NCBI RefSeq assembly: GCF_019740335.1
Contig: NZ_JAHXZS010000006.1
Location: forward strand, 124,001 to 188,000
Source: Alteraquisediminimonas sediminicola
GTDB taxonomy: Bacteria > Pseudomonadota > Alphaproteobacteria > Sphingomonadales > Sphingomonadaceae
DNA: 64,000 bases
Direction of reading: 5' to 3'
The first letter of the stretch is position 1, and every line of letters starts with the position of its first letter. The notes beneath the pieces are model-generated. The model had not been told where the DNA came from. It was given only the letters and a program-made list of their open reading frames with translations, and ran no database searches. Shown here one piece after another: positions 18,510-28,394 of the stretch. Both the position numbers and the translations under genes were made by a program.

Positions 18510-19010
18510 TTATTGATATTCCACAGCAACAGTGAACGTACCTGAGTAATTGCCCGCGAGCTGTGAACCGCTGACAGCAAGTGCGCCACCTACGGTCACT
18601 GCATTCGCGCCGGATACAAGCGAGAGGGTGGTTGCGCTACCGGTCAATGTGGCGACCATATTGTTGCCATTGCCATCGGACAGCGTCACCGTTGGCGCAA
18701 CTGTAATGCCGACAGTCTGGCCGGTCGTGCCGGCGATGCCGAAACTTGCAGCGGCAGCGCTGCCAACGCAGACAAGCGTGCCGCAATTGCGGGTCCCTGC
18801 CGTTGATACAGAAACGGTCGCGGACGTTCCATTGGGAACGATCGTGCCGAAATCGAGTGCCGCATTATTGGTAATCGCAACGGGTTGAAGAATTGTGGCC
18901 CGGGCGGTTGCATCGGCAGATGCAGCCTGAGCAGCCGAGGATGTACCAAGGATTGCAGTGGCCATGACGGCACCTGCCATCACCAGATTCAAAAAGTTCT
19001 TGTTAATCAT
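18510..19010 (-). CDS. DUF4402 domain protein, probable major pilin of the chaperone-usher locus
   Basis: A 166-residue secreted protein with signal peptide MINKNFLNLVMAGAVMATAILGTSSAAQA. The mature part has the DUF4402 pattern: ATARATILQPVAITNNAALDFGTIVPN at the start, a Cys pair near residues 75 and 80 (RNCGTLVCVG), and the C-terminal LAGNYSGTFTVAVEYQ. The terminal alternating hydrophobic strand ending in an aromatic-rich YQ resembles fimbrial subunits. AAGGGA 6-8 nt upstream supports this ATG; earlier in-frame starts would bury the signal peptide. The protein is poor in charged residues, as is usual for pilins. Confidence 0.82.
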   Translation of the reverse strand: MINKNFLNLVMAGAVMATAILGTSSAAQAASADATARATILQPVAITNNAALDFGTIVPNGTSATVSVSTAGTRNCGTLVCVGSAAAASFGIAGTTGQTVGITVAPTVTLSDGNGNNMVATLTGSATTLSLVSGANAVTVGGALAVSGSQLAGNYSGTFTVAVEYQ

Positions 19011-19344
19011 CACATGTCCCTTGTGTTTGAAGCCGGGGAATCGGTCCTGAGCACCATCACCGGTATCGCCAAAATGGATGTAAATGATTGTCGAAACCAT
19101 CAATGCTGATGGTTAACGCGGCATTATGGCACGCGTATCTGTGTGATAAGGATGCGAAAAAAATGCGAATCGCCATAGAAATCGCCGAGTCGCGGTGGGC
19201 ATGAGCCGCAGTCCGATATGGCCATCATGGGCCTATTCTGGCGCAATGTGAGTAGTTGCATCAGTCATCAAATAGACGCTTTTGCAAGTTATCACTCGCC
19301 ACACCCGATCCTTGTGCAGATCGGGCGCGGCCAGTCGAAGTGTA
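19011..19344. promoter_or_regulatory. 334-bp gap upstream of the pilin gene, with inverted repeat
   Basis: No gene is seen. It holds a perfect 8-bp inverted repeat, AACCATCA / TGATGGTT, with loop ATGC at 19095-19114, about 85 bp before the pilin start. This is a candidate operator or leader hairpin. The region must also carry the leftward promoter of the pilin operon and the 3' end of ihfB transcription; no convincing -35/-10 pair or terminator was identified. Confidence 0.4.
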
Positions 19345-19623
19345 TCAGGCGTTCAGGCGCAGGCGCAATTCTTTGCCCGGCTTGAAATGGGGGACGCGCT
19401 TTGCTGCCACGGCAACGGTTTCACCCGTGCGCGGATTGCGGCCTTCGCGGGCTTCGCGGTCACGCGTTGAAAAAGCGCCAAAACCGCGCAGTTCCACACG
19501 GCCACCACTGGCCAATTGGTCGACGATGGAGTCGAGGATCGTGGCGACGATTCTGTCCGCTTCCTGTACCCGGAGGTGAGGATTCTGGCGCACCAGCAAT
19601 TCGACAAGCTCTGAACGGATCAT
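19345..19623 (-). CDS. ihfB: integration host factor subunit beta
   Basis: DNA-bending architectural protein, 92 residues. [33 protein letters not shown] is the HU/IHF helical part, and [10 protein letters not shown] and [12 protein letters not shown] with KPGKELR form the DNA-binding arm and its neighbours. The pattern RGFGAFS plus NPRTGE is closer to IhfB than to HU or IhfA. GGGAG six bases upstream supports this ATG. Confidence 0.93.
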   Translation of the reverse strand: MIRSELVELLVRQNPHLRVQEADRIVATILDSIVDQLASGGRVELRGFGAFSTRDREAREGRNPRTGETVAVAAKRVPHFKPGKELRLRLNA

Positions 19624-19941
19624 CAATATCTCCCGTAGTCCGAGATGAACGAAACCCGGGCCATCTCTATCGTCATCCCTGACGACAGTTGCAGCCCCGG
19701 AGTGATTACGCGAACCAATGGGAGAGGATACAGTCCTCTGCCGTCACAATCACGCTACATGCCGGAAGTTGCGTATGAGTTTCAATAGGAAAGTGACGCA
19801 GTTAACTGTGAAAAGTCTTTATATTGGGCGACATAGGGATAAGAATCTTGTCCAAATCCGTCCAATCGACGAATAGGTCCTATCTGTTTACCGATCCAGC
19901 ACGACCCAGATGTGCATTTGATAACCAAAAGGAGTGAAATG
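19624..19941. other. 318-bp gap between divergent ihfB and cytochrome c genes
   Basis: No convincing gene is seen. A small hairpin, AGAGGA / TCCTCT with 5-nt loop, lies at 19723-19739. An AAGGAG ribosome-binding site at 19929-19934 belongs to the cytochrome gene. Promoters for both neighbours must be here but are not clear. Confidence 0.4.
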
Positions 19942-20310
19942 ATGAAGCCTGTCCACCTGTCATGGCTATTGGCGCTGACGGCCAGCTTACCGTCGATTGC
20001 TGTGGCTGCACCGCTGGCCAAGCCCTCTGCTTTCGCCATTTGCAGCGCTTGCCATCAGGTAACGGCGGGCGCGCGTTCGACTGTTGGGCCGAATCTGTGG
20101 GGCGTAGGTGGGCGTAAGGCAGGCAGCTTGCCGGGCTTTGCCTATTCCCCCGCGATGAAGGCCGTGCCGTTCAAATGGGACCAGGCCAAGCTTGTGGCGT
20201 TTCTGAAGAATCCCAAGGCTGTGGTGCCGGGGACGCGCATGGCATTTGTCGGCATCTCCGATCCGGCACGGGCGACCGAGGTTGCCAATTATCTGCTGTC
20301 CCTGAAATAA
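19942..20310 (+). CDS. class I c-type cytochrome (cytochrome c2-like)
   Basis: Periplasmic electron carrier of 122 residues. The signal peptide is about residues 1-22 (ALTASLPSIAVAA). The heme-binding motif CSACH is at 34-38 and the distal ligand Met100 lies in PGTRMAF, with GPNLWGVGGRKAG and FAYSPAMK as in small cytochromes c. AAGGAG is 7 nt before this ATG; another ATG directly precedes it (19939) and would add one Met. The redox partner is not known. Confidence 0.92.
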   Translation: MKPVHLSWLLALTASLPSIAVAAPLAKPSAFAICSACHQVTAGARSTVGPNLWGVGGRKAGSLPGFAYSPAMKAVPFKWDQAKLVAFLKNPKAVVPGTRMAFVGISDPARATEVANYLLSLK

Positions 20311-20348
20311 GGGGTGGCGCAGGGTAGGGGGAGCATCCTGCCGGCATG

Positions 20349-20388
20349 AAAAAGGGGCCGTCCAGCATCTGCCGGACGGCCCCTTTTT
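20349..20388. terminator. bidirectional intrinsic terminator
   Basis: A perfect 15-bp stem, AAAAAGGGGCCGTCC (20349-20363) with GGACGGCCCCTTTTT (20374-20388), has a 10-nt loop. It separates the convergent cytochrome c and rpsA genes and provides T-tracts on both strands. Confidence 0.95.
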
Positions 20389-20429
20389 GTGGATAGGGCG
20401 GGAGGGCGTTGGCCCTCCCGCACCATATC

Positions 20430-22145
20430 TTACTTCTTGTCGCCGCCGCGTGCCTTGAGCGCTTCGCCCAAGATGTCGCCGAGCGATGCACCCGAGTCGG
20501 ACGAACCGTACTGGGCCACAGCCTGCTTTTCTTCGGCGATCTGCATCGCCTTGATCGAGAAGTTCGGCTTCTTCGAACGGTCGAAACCGATCACCATCGC
20601 ATCGAACTTCTGGCCGACCTGATAGCGTTCCGGACGCTGTTCGTCGCGATCGCGACCCAGATCCGAACGCTTGATGAAGCCGGTCACGCCATCGTCGCCG
20701 ACCTGCACTTCAAGGCCGCCGTCACGTACTTCAAGCACGGTCACGGTCACGACTTCGTTCTTGTTGACGCCGCCTGCACCCGAGGTAGCAACTGCCGTCG
20801 AAGCGCCAGCGCGTTCGAGCTGCTTGATGCCCAGCGAGATGCGTTCCTTCTCGACGTCGATGTCGAGGACGATGGCCTTGACCATTTCGCCCTTGTGATG
20901 AAGGTTGAGCGCTTCTTCGCCCGACACGCCCCATGCGATGTCCGACATGTGAACCATGCCGTCCACATCGCCATCGAGACCGATGAACAGACCGAATTCG
21001 GTCGCGTTCTTGACTTCGCCTTCGACTTCCGAGCCGACCGGATGGGCAGCGGCAAAGCCTTCCCACGGGTTGGTCTGGGCTTGCTTGAGGCCAAGCGAGA
21101 TACGACGCTTTTCGCTGTCGACTTCGAGGATGATGACATCGACTTCCTGGCTCGTCGAAACGATCTTGCCCGGATGCACGTTCTTCTTGGTCCAGCTCAT
21201 TTCCGAGACGTGGACAAGACCTTCGATGCCAGCTTCCAGTTCGACGAAGGCACCATATTCGGTGATGTTCGTCACGCGACCGGTGAACTTGCCGCCGACC
21301 GGATATTTGGCGGCTGCGCCTTCCCACGGATCGCTTTCAAGCTGCTTCATGCCGAGCGAGATGCGCTGCGTGTCGCGGTTGATGCGGATGATCTGCACGC
21401 GGACGGTATCGCCGATGTTGATCACTTCGTTCGGGTGCTGGATGCGCTTGTAGCTGAGGTCGGTGACATGCAGCAGGCCGTCGATGCCGCCGAGATCAAC
21501 GAACGCACCATAATCGGTGATGTTCTTGACGACGCCTTCGATGATCTGGCCTTCCTGCAGGTTCAGCATCAGGCCCGAACGCTGTTCAGCGCGGGTTTCT
21601 TCGAGGATCGCACGACGCGAAACGACGATGTTGCCGCGCTTGCGGTCCATCTTCAGGATCTGGAACGGCTGCGGAATATCCATCAGCGGGGTAACGTCGC
21701 GCACCGGACGGATGTCGACCTGGCTGCCCGGCAAGAAGGCCACGGCACCGTTCAGATCGACGGTGAAGCCACCCTTGACGCGGCCAAAGATGACGCCTTC
21801 GACGCGCGAAGACTGGGTGAATTCTGCTTCGAGCTTGTCCCAAGCTTCTTCGCGACGCGCACGGTCGCGGCTCAGCATGGCTTCGCCATGAACGTTTTCA
21901 ACGCGATCGACATAGACGTCGACCTTGTCGCCAACGGCGATTTCAGCCTTCTGGCCCGGTGCCGCGAATTCGCGCAGCGCCACGCGACCTTCGGACTTCA
22001 GCCCGACGTCGATGATCGCCATGTCGTTTTCGATTGCTGTAACGGTGCCGGTGACGACGCGGCCTTCAAAGCCGTCATTGCCGCCAAGGGATGCTTCAAG
22101 AAGTGCCGCGAAATCATCGCGGGTCGGTTGGACCGAGCTTGCCAT
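20430..22145 (-). CDS. rpsA: 30S ribosomal protein S1
   Basis: The 571-residue protein contains six S1 RNA-binding repeats at about residues 33-98, 116-182, 203-270, 288-356, 375-443 and 462-530. The central ones show the family core ([54 protein letters not shown]). It brings mRNA to the 30S subunit. It is third in the leftward aroA-cmk-rpsA order common in proteobacteria, but 200 bp after cmk, so it probably also has its own promoter. Confidence 0.97.
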   Translation of the reverse strand: [571 protein letters not shown]

Positions 22146-22345
22146 AGGATCAAATGTTCCTGTCTGTCAGTTTTCCGGCCATTCGGTTGGTTCCGAAGGT
22201 CTTTTGGCCGAAGTGCCGCAACGGCCCCATGCCGGTACGGCATCCATTGGACGTTCGAGATCATGGACGTCCGAAAATACGAAAAGGCGTACAGACACAT
22301 CCGACCAGAAATTGGCGGGGTCTATACGCCGAAGCGGGGACGGCG
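22146..22345. other. cmk-rpsA intergenic region
   Basis: A 200-bp gap with no gene. It holds a short hairpin, ATGCCG / CGGCAT with loop GTA at 22229-22243. Leader or promoter functions for rpsA are expected, but no consensus promoter could be assigned. Confidence 0.35.
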
Positions 22346-24779
<2,434 letters not shown>

Positions 24780-24859
24780 TCCCTTGCGATTCGGCGCGGC
24801 CTTACTTATAGGCCGCGCCAAGCCATTGCGGTGTCACGCATCGCTGGCTGAATGGTGAC

Positions 24860-24935
24860 GGGGCCTTAGCTCAGCTGGGAGAGCGCTACACTGGCAGTGT
24901 AGAGGTCAGCGGTTCGATCCCGCTAGGCTCCACCA
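24860..24935 (+). tRNA. tRNA-Ala (anticodon GGC)
   Basis: A 76-nt cloverleaf with encoded CCA. Acceptor GGGGCCT pairs with AGGCTCC (one G-U). The D-arm is GCTCAGCTGGGAGAGC. The anticodon stem CTACA/TGTAG holds loop CTGGCAG, giving GGC, which reads GCC/GCU. The T-arm GCGGTTCGATCCCGC is perfect. Confidence 0.97.
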
Positions 24936-24962
24936 TTTCATTACCGCAGGTTTTTGGGGCTT

Positions 24963-24999
24963 GGCTTCACTTTTGCAGAAAAGTGGCCGGGCCTTTTTT
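24963..24999 (+). terminator. intrinsic terminator after tRNA-Ala
   Basis: A 7-bp stem, CACTTTT / AAAAGTG with loop GCAG (24968-24985), is extended by GGC/GCC across a bulge. GGGCC and a six-T run (24994-24999) follow. It lies 28 bp after the tRNA. Confidence 0.65.
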
Positions 25000-25031
25000 C
25001 GTTTATGGGCAGGTGCTTATGATGCAGGGCT

Positions 25032-25682
25032 TTACCAGCGGATAAGCGCGGGGATGATGAAGCGACCGATCAGCCCTGAAATCAGGATCGGGACGCTGTG
25101 CCAGATGCCGATATGAAAGATATTATCGAGCGGGCAACTGATGCCATAAGCGCATACCCCGATGGCGCCCGCCGCAATGCCGACAAGCAGGCTTGCGCGT
25201 TCGGGTGATACCGGGGCGCCACGGCGCAAGCGGTTGGTCAGGGCGGTGGCCATCAACAGGCCAAAACCCGTCCCATAAGCAACGCAATAAAAATCATGTT
25301 CAGGAGCAAGGATCGGGGGATCGTCTCGGCGATGAATGGTGGCCATGATCATGGCCGAAAATGGCAACAGGCCCGCCATGGCGGTCGCCCATTTCCAGCC
25401 GTCATGCCGATTTCCGACCTGCGGGCCAGACATCATCACGACGCTGCTACCTGCTGCCAGCGAGAGAATCAAAAATAGCCCATTGGCGATCAGGAACATC
25501 GGTGGAAACGCGCCTGCCAATAGATCTTCCCGAATGTCCAGCCACAAGGCAGAGAGCGCAAAGCTCGCCAGCGCCGCCAGCATCATCTGGATCATCCCGC
25601 CACGGATGCGGAGCGCGCGGACAGGGCGCAACCGTTCGACCAAATCATAAATCAGATGGTCAATTTCCCGAACCATATTCAC
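25032..25682 (-). CDS. nrsF: NrsF-type membrane anti-sigma factor (DUF1109)
   Basis: A 216-residue inner-membrane protein with about six transmembrane segments and a basic N-terminus (MNMVREIDHLIYDLVERLRPVRALRIRGG) facing the cytoplasm. In the DUF1109/NrsF family this holds the cognate ECF sigma factor inactive until metal or oxidative stress is sensed, with cysteines implicated in Caulobacter NrsF. Here there are only three: Cys133 (DFYCVAYG), Cys177 and Cys183 (GVCAYGISCPLDN). Its start overlaps the sigma-factor stop by ATGA, the strongest sign of pairing. Confidence 0.9.
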   Translation of the reverse strand: MNMVREIDHLIYDLVERLRPVRALRIRGGMIQMMLAALASFALSALWLDIREDLLAGAFPPMFLIANGLFLILSLAAGSSVVMMSGPQVGNRHDGWKWATAMAGLLPFSAMIMATIHRRDDPPILAPEHDFYCVAYGTGFGLLMATALTNRLRRGAPVSPERASLLVGIAAGAIGVCAYGISCPLDNIFHIGIWHSVPILISGLIGRFIIPALIRW

Positions 25683-26212
25683 TGTGCTTTCTCGACCATT
25701 GAGGCCAATTTCTTTAATCCTCGATGGATGTTGACCTTGATCAGCGGCTCGCTCTGGCCGCAGGATTGTGCGGCTTCGGCGATGCTGCGGCCTTCGATCT
25801 TCACCATCTCTATCGCGCGCGCTTGTGCCGGGGACAAATGGGCGAACAGCCGTTCCAGACTGATCCGCGCGACGATTTCATCCTCATCCCCCTCCCCATG
25901 ATCGGGGACGTCATCCGCCAGCGCCTGTTCTTCGCGGCGATAGACATGGCGGAGATGGTCGATCCAGCGATAACGCGCGATGGCCGCCAGCCATGGCAAA
26001 AAAGGGCGGTCAGGATCATAGCTCGCCAATTTGCGATGGAGTGACAGCAATGTATCCTGCACCAGATCGTCAAGTTGATTCGCCAGCACGCGGCGGCCGA
26101 AATATCGGCGCAACCAATGGGCGCATTCCTTCAGCAATGTCCGATAGGCCAGCCTGTCACCCCCTTGGGCGTTGGCCATCAGGCGGGACAGGCTGGCCTC
26201 ATCGGCGATCAT
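25679..26212 (-). CDS. sigF: ECF-family RNA polymerase sigma factor (SigF-like)
   Basis: A 177-residue sigma-70 family protein. Region 2 covers about 20-90 (ANQLDDLVQDTLLSLHRKLASYDPDRPFLPWLAAIARYRWIDHLR) and region 4 about 120-173 (LSPAQARAIEMVKIEGRSIAEAAQSCGQSEPLIKVNIHRGLKKL), joined by an acidic linker. By sequence and its NrsF partner it resembles Caulobacter SigF, which answers heavy-metal stress. The start sits in an ATGA overlap with the DoxX gene; an upstream frame extension lies inside that gene. Autoregulation through the promoter upstream of bufA1 is inferred. Confidence 0.92.
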   Translation of the reverse strand: MIADEASLSRLMANAQGGDRLAYRTLLKECAHWLRRYFGRRVLANQLDDLVQDTLLSLHRKLASYDPDRPFLPWLAAIARYRWIDHLRHVYRREEQALADDVPDHGEGDEDEIVARISLERLFAHLSPAQARAIEMVKIEGRSIAEAAQSCGQSEPLIKVNIHRGLKKLASMVEKAQ

Positions 26213-26667
26213 GCAAGCCACTTTCTTGCGATGAGCGCGTCTGCTGAAAATAGCCCGCCACCCCGGACAACCAAGGTCAGCGCGAGCGCAGCCCACAGCG
26301 AATGCACCGGCCACCACGCATCGGGATAGACGAAGATCTGGATCATCAGTGTCATGCCCAACAGGCCGAGTGCCGACAGGCGCGTTGCCAATCCCAGCAC
26401 CAACAGGATCGGGAACAGATGTTCCGCCGTTGTCGCCGCCAAGGTGGCGAATGCTGTGGGCAGGGGGATGCCGCTATATTCTTCGGCAAAAAGGAAGCGG
26501 GTGTTTTCGCTGATCGTCAGCCAGCTTCCCTCTTCGATCTTGGCGCGGCCAGAGCGCCAGAATACCCCCGCCAGCGCCAAGCGGACGAGCAGCATGACGC
26601 CGCCCTCGACCATCTTGCCAGACAGCACGCACAAGACCTGTCGCCACAGGTGCGTCAAGGCACGCAC
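26209..26667 (-). CDS. DoxX-family membrane protein of the bufferin locus (BufD-like)
   Basis: A 152-residue membrane protein with four predicted helices and the DoxX pattern LVRLALAGVFWRSGRAKI near the N-terminus and LFPILLVLGLATRLSALGLLGMTLMIQIFVYPDAWW in the middle. DoxX proteins are frequent partners of DUF2282/MNIO bufferin operons; the biochemical role is not established. A GTG start 3 nt after the bufA1 stop makes it the second gene of the operon; a later Met at residue 19 is an alternative. Confidence 0.85.
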   Translation of the reverse strand: MRALTHLWRQVLCVLSGKMVEGGVMLLVRLALAGVFWRSGRAKIEEGSWLTISENTRFLFAEEYSGIPLPTAFATLAATTAEHLFPILLVLGLATRLSALGLLGMTLMIQIFVYPDAWWPVHSLWAALALTLVVRGGGLFSADALIARKWLA

Positions 26668-26670
26668 CGG

Positions 26671-26958
26671 TCAGGCCTTTTTGGGTGTCAGAGATCCATT
26701 GCCCTTGGGCGTCTTGGTCTTGAGGCAAGACCCTGCCTTGACGAGCTTCCACGCATTGCCCTGATAGTCGGTGGTGGAGGTACCGGCACAGCTGGTGCCC
26801 GGACCTGCGGCGCAGTCATTCTTGCCGGCCTTGGCAATGCCATAGCATTTTTCGGTCGCCTTTTTGGCTGGACCGGCATCGGCAGCCTGTGCCACGCCAG
26901 CGGAAATCGACGCAACCAGTGCCGCAGCACATAGAGATTTTACGGAAGGGCTAAACAT
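26671..26958 (-). CDS. bufA1: BufA1-family bufferin precursor (DUF2282)
   Basis: A 95-residue exported peptide. The signal peptide is about residues 1-25 ([17 protein letters not shown]). The mature part carries four cysteines at 38, 49, 57 and 78 in the DUF2282 pattern [14 protein letters not shown] ... TSCAGTS ... KAGSC. Bufferins are RiPPs whose cysteines are altered by an MNIO enzyme to make a periplasmic copper chelator; which of these cysteines is modified here is not visible. It is first in the leftward operon with DoxX, sigma and NrsF genes, behind an ECF promoter. ATG with GGAG about 8 nt upstream; the adjacent TTG is less likely. Confidence 0.92.
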   Translation of the reverse strand: MFSPSVKSLCAAALVASISAGVAQAADAGPAKKATEKCYGIAKAGKNDCAAGPGTSCAGTSTTDYQGNAWKLVKAGSCLKTKTPKGNGSLTPKKA

Positions 26959-27021
26959 CAAACAAACTCCAACGCCAAGCTACTGATACAAAGGAACCCC
27001 CTTGCAGGGATTCTGCTATAA

Positions 27022-27048
27022 TTCGGTCACCATAACGGACTGGTTACA
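27022..27048 (-). promoter_or_regulatory. ECF sigma promoter for bufA1-doxX-sigF-nrsF
   Basis: Read on the minus strand: TGTAACC (27048-27042), exactly 16 bp, then CGAA (27025-27022). This equals the -35/-10 pattern I recall for Caulobacter SigF targets. The -10 lies 64 bp before the bufA1 start. It would make the sigma factor autoregulated. Confidence 0.82.
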
Positions 27049-27108
27049 GGTCGCTATCAGTAAATTTCCAACAGATAGGTTGCGATCAGATAAATTTTTT
27101 ATCGGCGT

Positions 27109-27135
27109 TGTAACCGGCGGTGCGGATGCCGCGAA
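27109..27135 (+). promoter_or_regulatory. ECF sigma promoter for bufA2-bufB-bufC
   Basis: TGTAACC (27109-27115), a 16-bp spacer and CGAA (27132-27135), followed by T, as in the minus-strand copy. The -10 is 50 bp before the bufA2 start. Sequence and spacing are identical to the divergent promoter 60 bp away. Confidence 0.82.
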
Positions 27136-27184
27136 TGAGGCAATGCCACTTTCGGCACATATCATTTCATTCGGAGACCCACTC

Positions 27185-27475
27185 ATGTCCACTCTCGCGA
27201 AAAGCATGGGCCTTGCCTCGGCTGCAGCCCTGTTCGCCATGTCCGCTATTGCTGCGGCGAATCCTGCGCATGCACCGGAAGGCAGCACGGGCAAGTTCCT
27301 GTCTGCTGACGACGCCGCGCATTGCTATGGCGTCAATAGCTGCAAGGGTAGCGCAGATTGCAAGACCACCACGCATGAATGCAAGGGCATGAATGCGTGC
27401 AAGGGTCATGGCTTCAAGGCGCTGACCGCTGGCCAGTGCCTCGCCAAGGGTGGCACCATTGGCGATCTTGGCTGA
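27185..27475 (+). CDS. bufA2: BufA2-family bufferin precursor, cysteine-rich exported peptide
   Basis: A 96-residue peptide with signal sequence (about 1-30, ASAAALFAMSAIAAANPAHA) and six mature cysteines at 47, 53, 59, 66, 72 and 85. The core has a near-duplicated unit, C-Y-G-V-N-S-CKG and C-K-G-M-N-A-CKG, separated by SADCKTTTHE, then GQCLAKGG. This fits BufA2-type precursors and not DUF2282. It is upstream of the MNIO enzyme that probably modifies it. The start follows from the signal peptide; a leftward extension of the frame has no signal. Confidence 0.88.
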   Translation: MSTLAKSMGLASAAALFAMSAIAAANPAHAPEGSTGKFLSADDAAHCYGVNSCKGSADCKTTTHECKGMNACKGHGFKALTAGQCLAKGGTIGDLG

Positions 27476-27494
27476 TTGATTTCGGCTTGATCTT

Positions 27495-27524
27495 GGCCCG
27501 GCTGCGCTCCCCCGCAGCCGGGCC
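27495..27524 (+). other. strong hairpin between bufA2 and bufB
   Basis: A perfect 12-bp GC-rich stem, GGCCCGGCTGCG / CGCAGCCGGGCC, has loop CTCCCC. It starts 20 bp after the bufA2 stop and has no U-tract, so it likely protects or partly limits the transcript and gives more precursor than enzyme. Confidence 0.8.
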
Positions 27525-27560
27525 ATCATGTAAAAAGACTCATTTTCAGGAGCGTGGCGG

Positions 27561-28394
27561 ATGTCGTCTATCCCGAATTTTGTCGGTTTCGGTCTCGGCC
27601 TGCGCAAGCAACATTATGCCGATTTCCTGAACCGCGACGTGCCGGTAGATTTCATTGAGATCATTTCCGAAAATTATATGGTCGATGGTGGGCGGCCATT
27701 GGCGACGCTGGATGCGATCCGGGCGAAATATCCAGTGGTCATGCATGGCGTATCGATGTCAATCGGATCGGCGCAAGGATTGGACCGCGCCTATTTGCTG
27801 CGATTGAAGCAATTGGTGGACCGCGTGTCCCCGTTGTGGGTGTCCGATCATTTATGTTGGACCGGGGTAGATGGCCATAACAGCCATGATCTGTTGCCAG
27901 TGCCTTATACCCAAGAGTCGCTCGACATGGTCTGCGCCAATATCATGCAGGCGCAGGAGATATTGGGTAGGCCGATGCTGTTCGAGAACCCGTCGAGCTA
28001 TCTCACTTTCCCTGATGACGTCATGACGGAATGGGAATTCATGGCCGCGATGTGTCGGCGGACCGGCTGTTATCTGTTGCTTGATATCAATAATGTGTTT
28101 GTCAGCGCGACCAATCACGGCTTTTCTGCCGCCGAATATTTGGCGGGCATCCCGGTCGAATATGTGCGGCAGGTGCATCTGGCGGGCCATACGCAGGGCG
28201 AGATCCTGATCGACACGCATGACCAGCCGGTGTGCGATGCGGTCTGGGATCTTTATGCGCAAGGCTGCGCGCGCTTTACGCAGGTCGCCACCATGATCGA
28301 GCGCGATGACGATATTCCACCGCTTGACGATTTGCTGGCGGAACTGGCGCTGGCCCGCAATTGGGCCGCGCATGCCGGGAAGGTGGCGGCATGA
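27561..28394 (+). CDS. bufB: MNIO-family bufferin-modifying enzyme BufB (DUF692)
   Basis: A 277-residue multinuclear non-heme iron-dependent oxidase with a TIM-barrel fold. Conserved metal-ligand candidates are Glu38 (SENYM), His62 (MHGVS), His97 (SDHLCW), Glu142-Asn143 (FENPSS), Asp175 and Asn177-178 (LLLDINNVFVS), His206 and His210 (QVHLAGH), and Asp218/His220 (IDTHDQPV). Family members turn bufferin cysteines into 5-thiooxazoles. AGGAG eight bases upstream supports the ATG. The stop overlaps bufC by ATGA, giving a stoichiometric enzyme-partner pair. Confidence 0.95.
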   Translation: MSSIPNFVGFGLGLRKQHYADFLNRDVPVDFIEIISENYMVDGGRPLATLDAIRAKYPVVMHGVSMSIGSAQGLDRAYLLRLKQLVDRVSPLWVSDHLCWTGVDGHNSHDLLPVPYTQESLDMVCANIMQAQEILGRPMLFENPSSYLTFPDDVMTEWEFMAAMCRRTGCYLLLDINNVFVSATNHGFSAAEYLAGIPVEYVRQVHLAGHTQGEILIDTHDQPVCDAVWDLYAQGCARFTQVATMIERDDDIPPLDDLLAELALARNWAAHAGKVAA

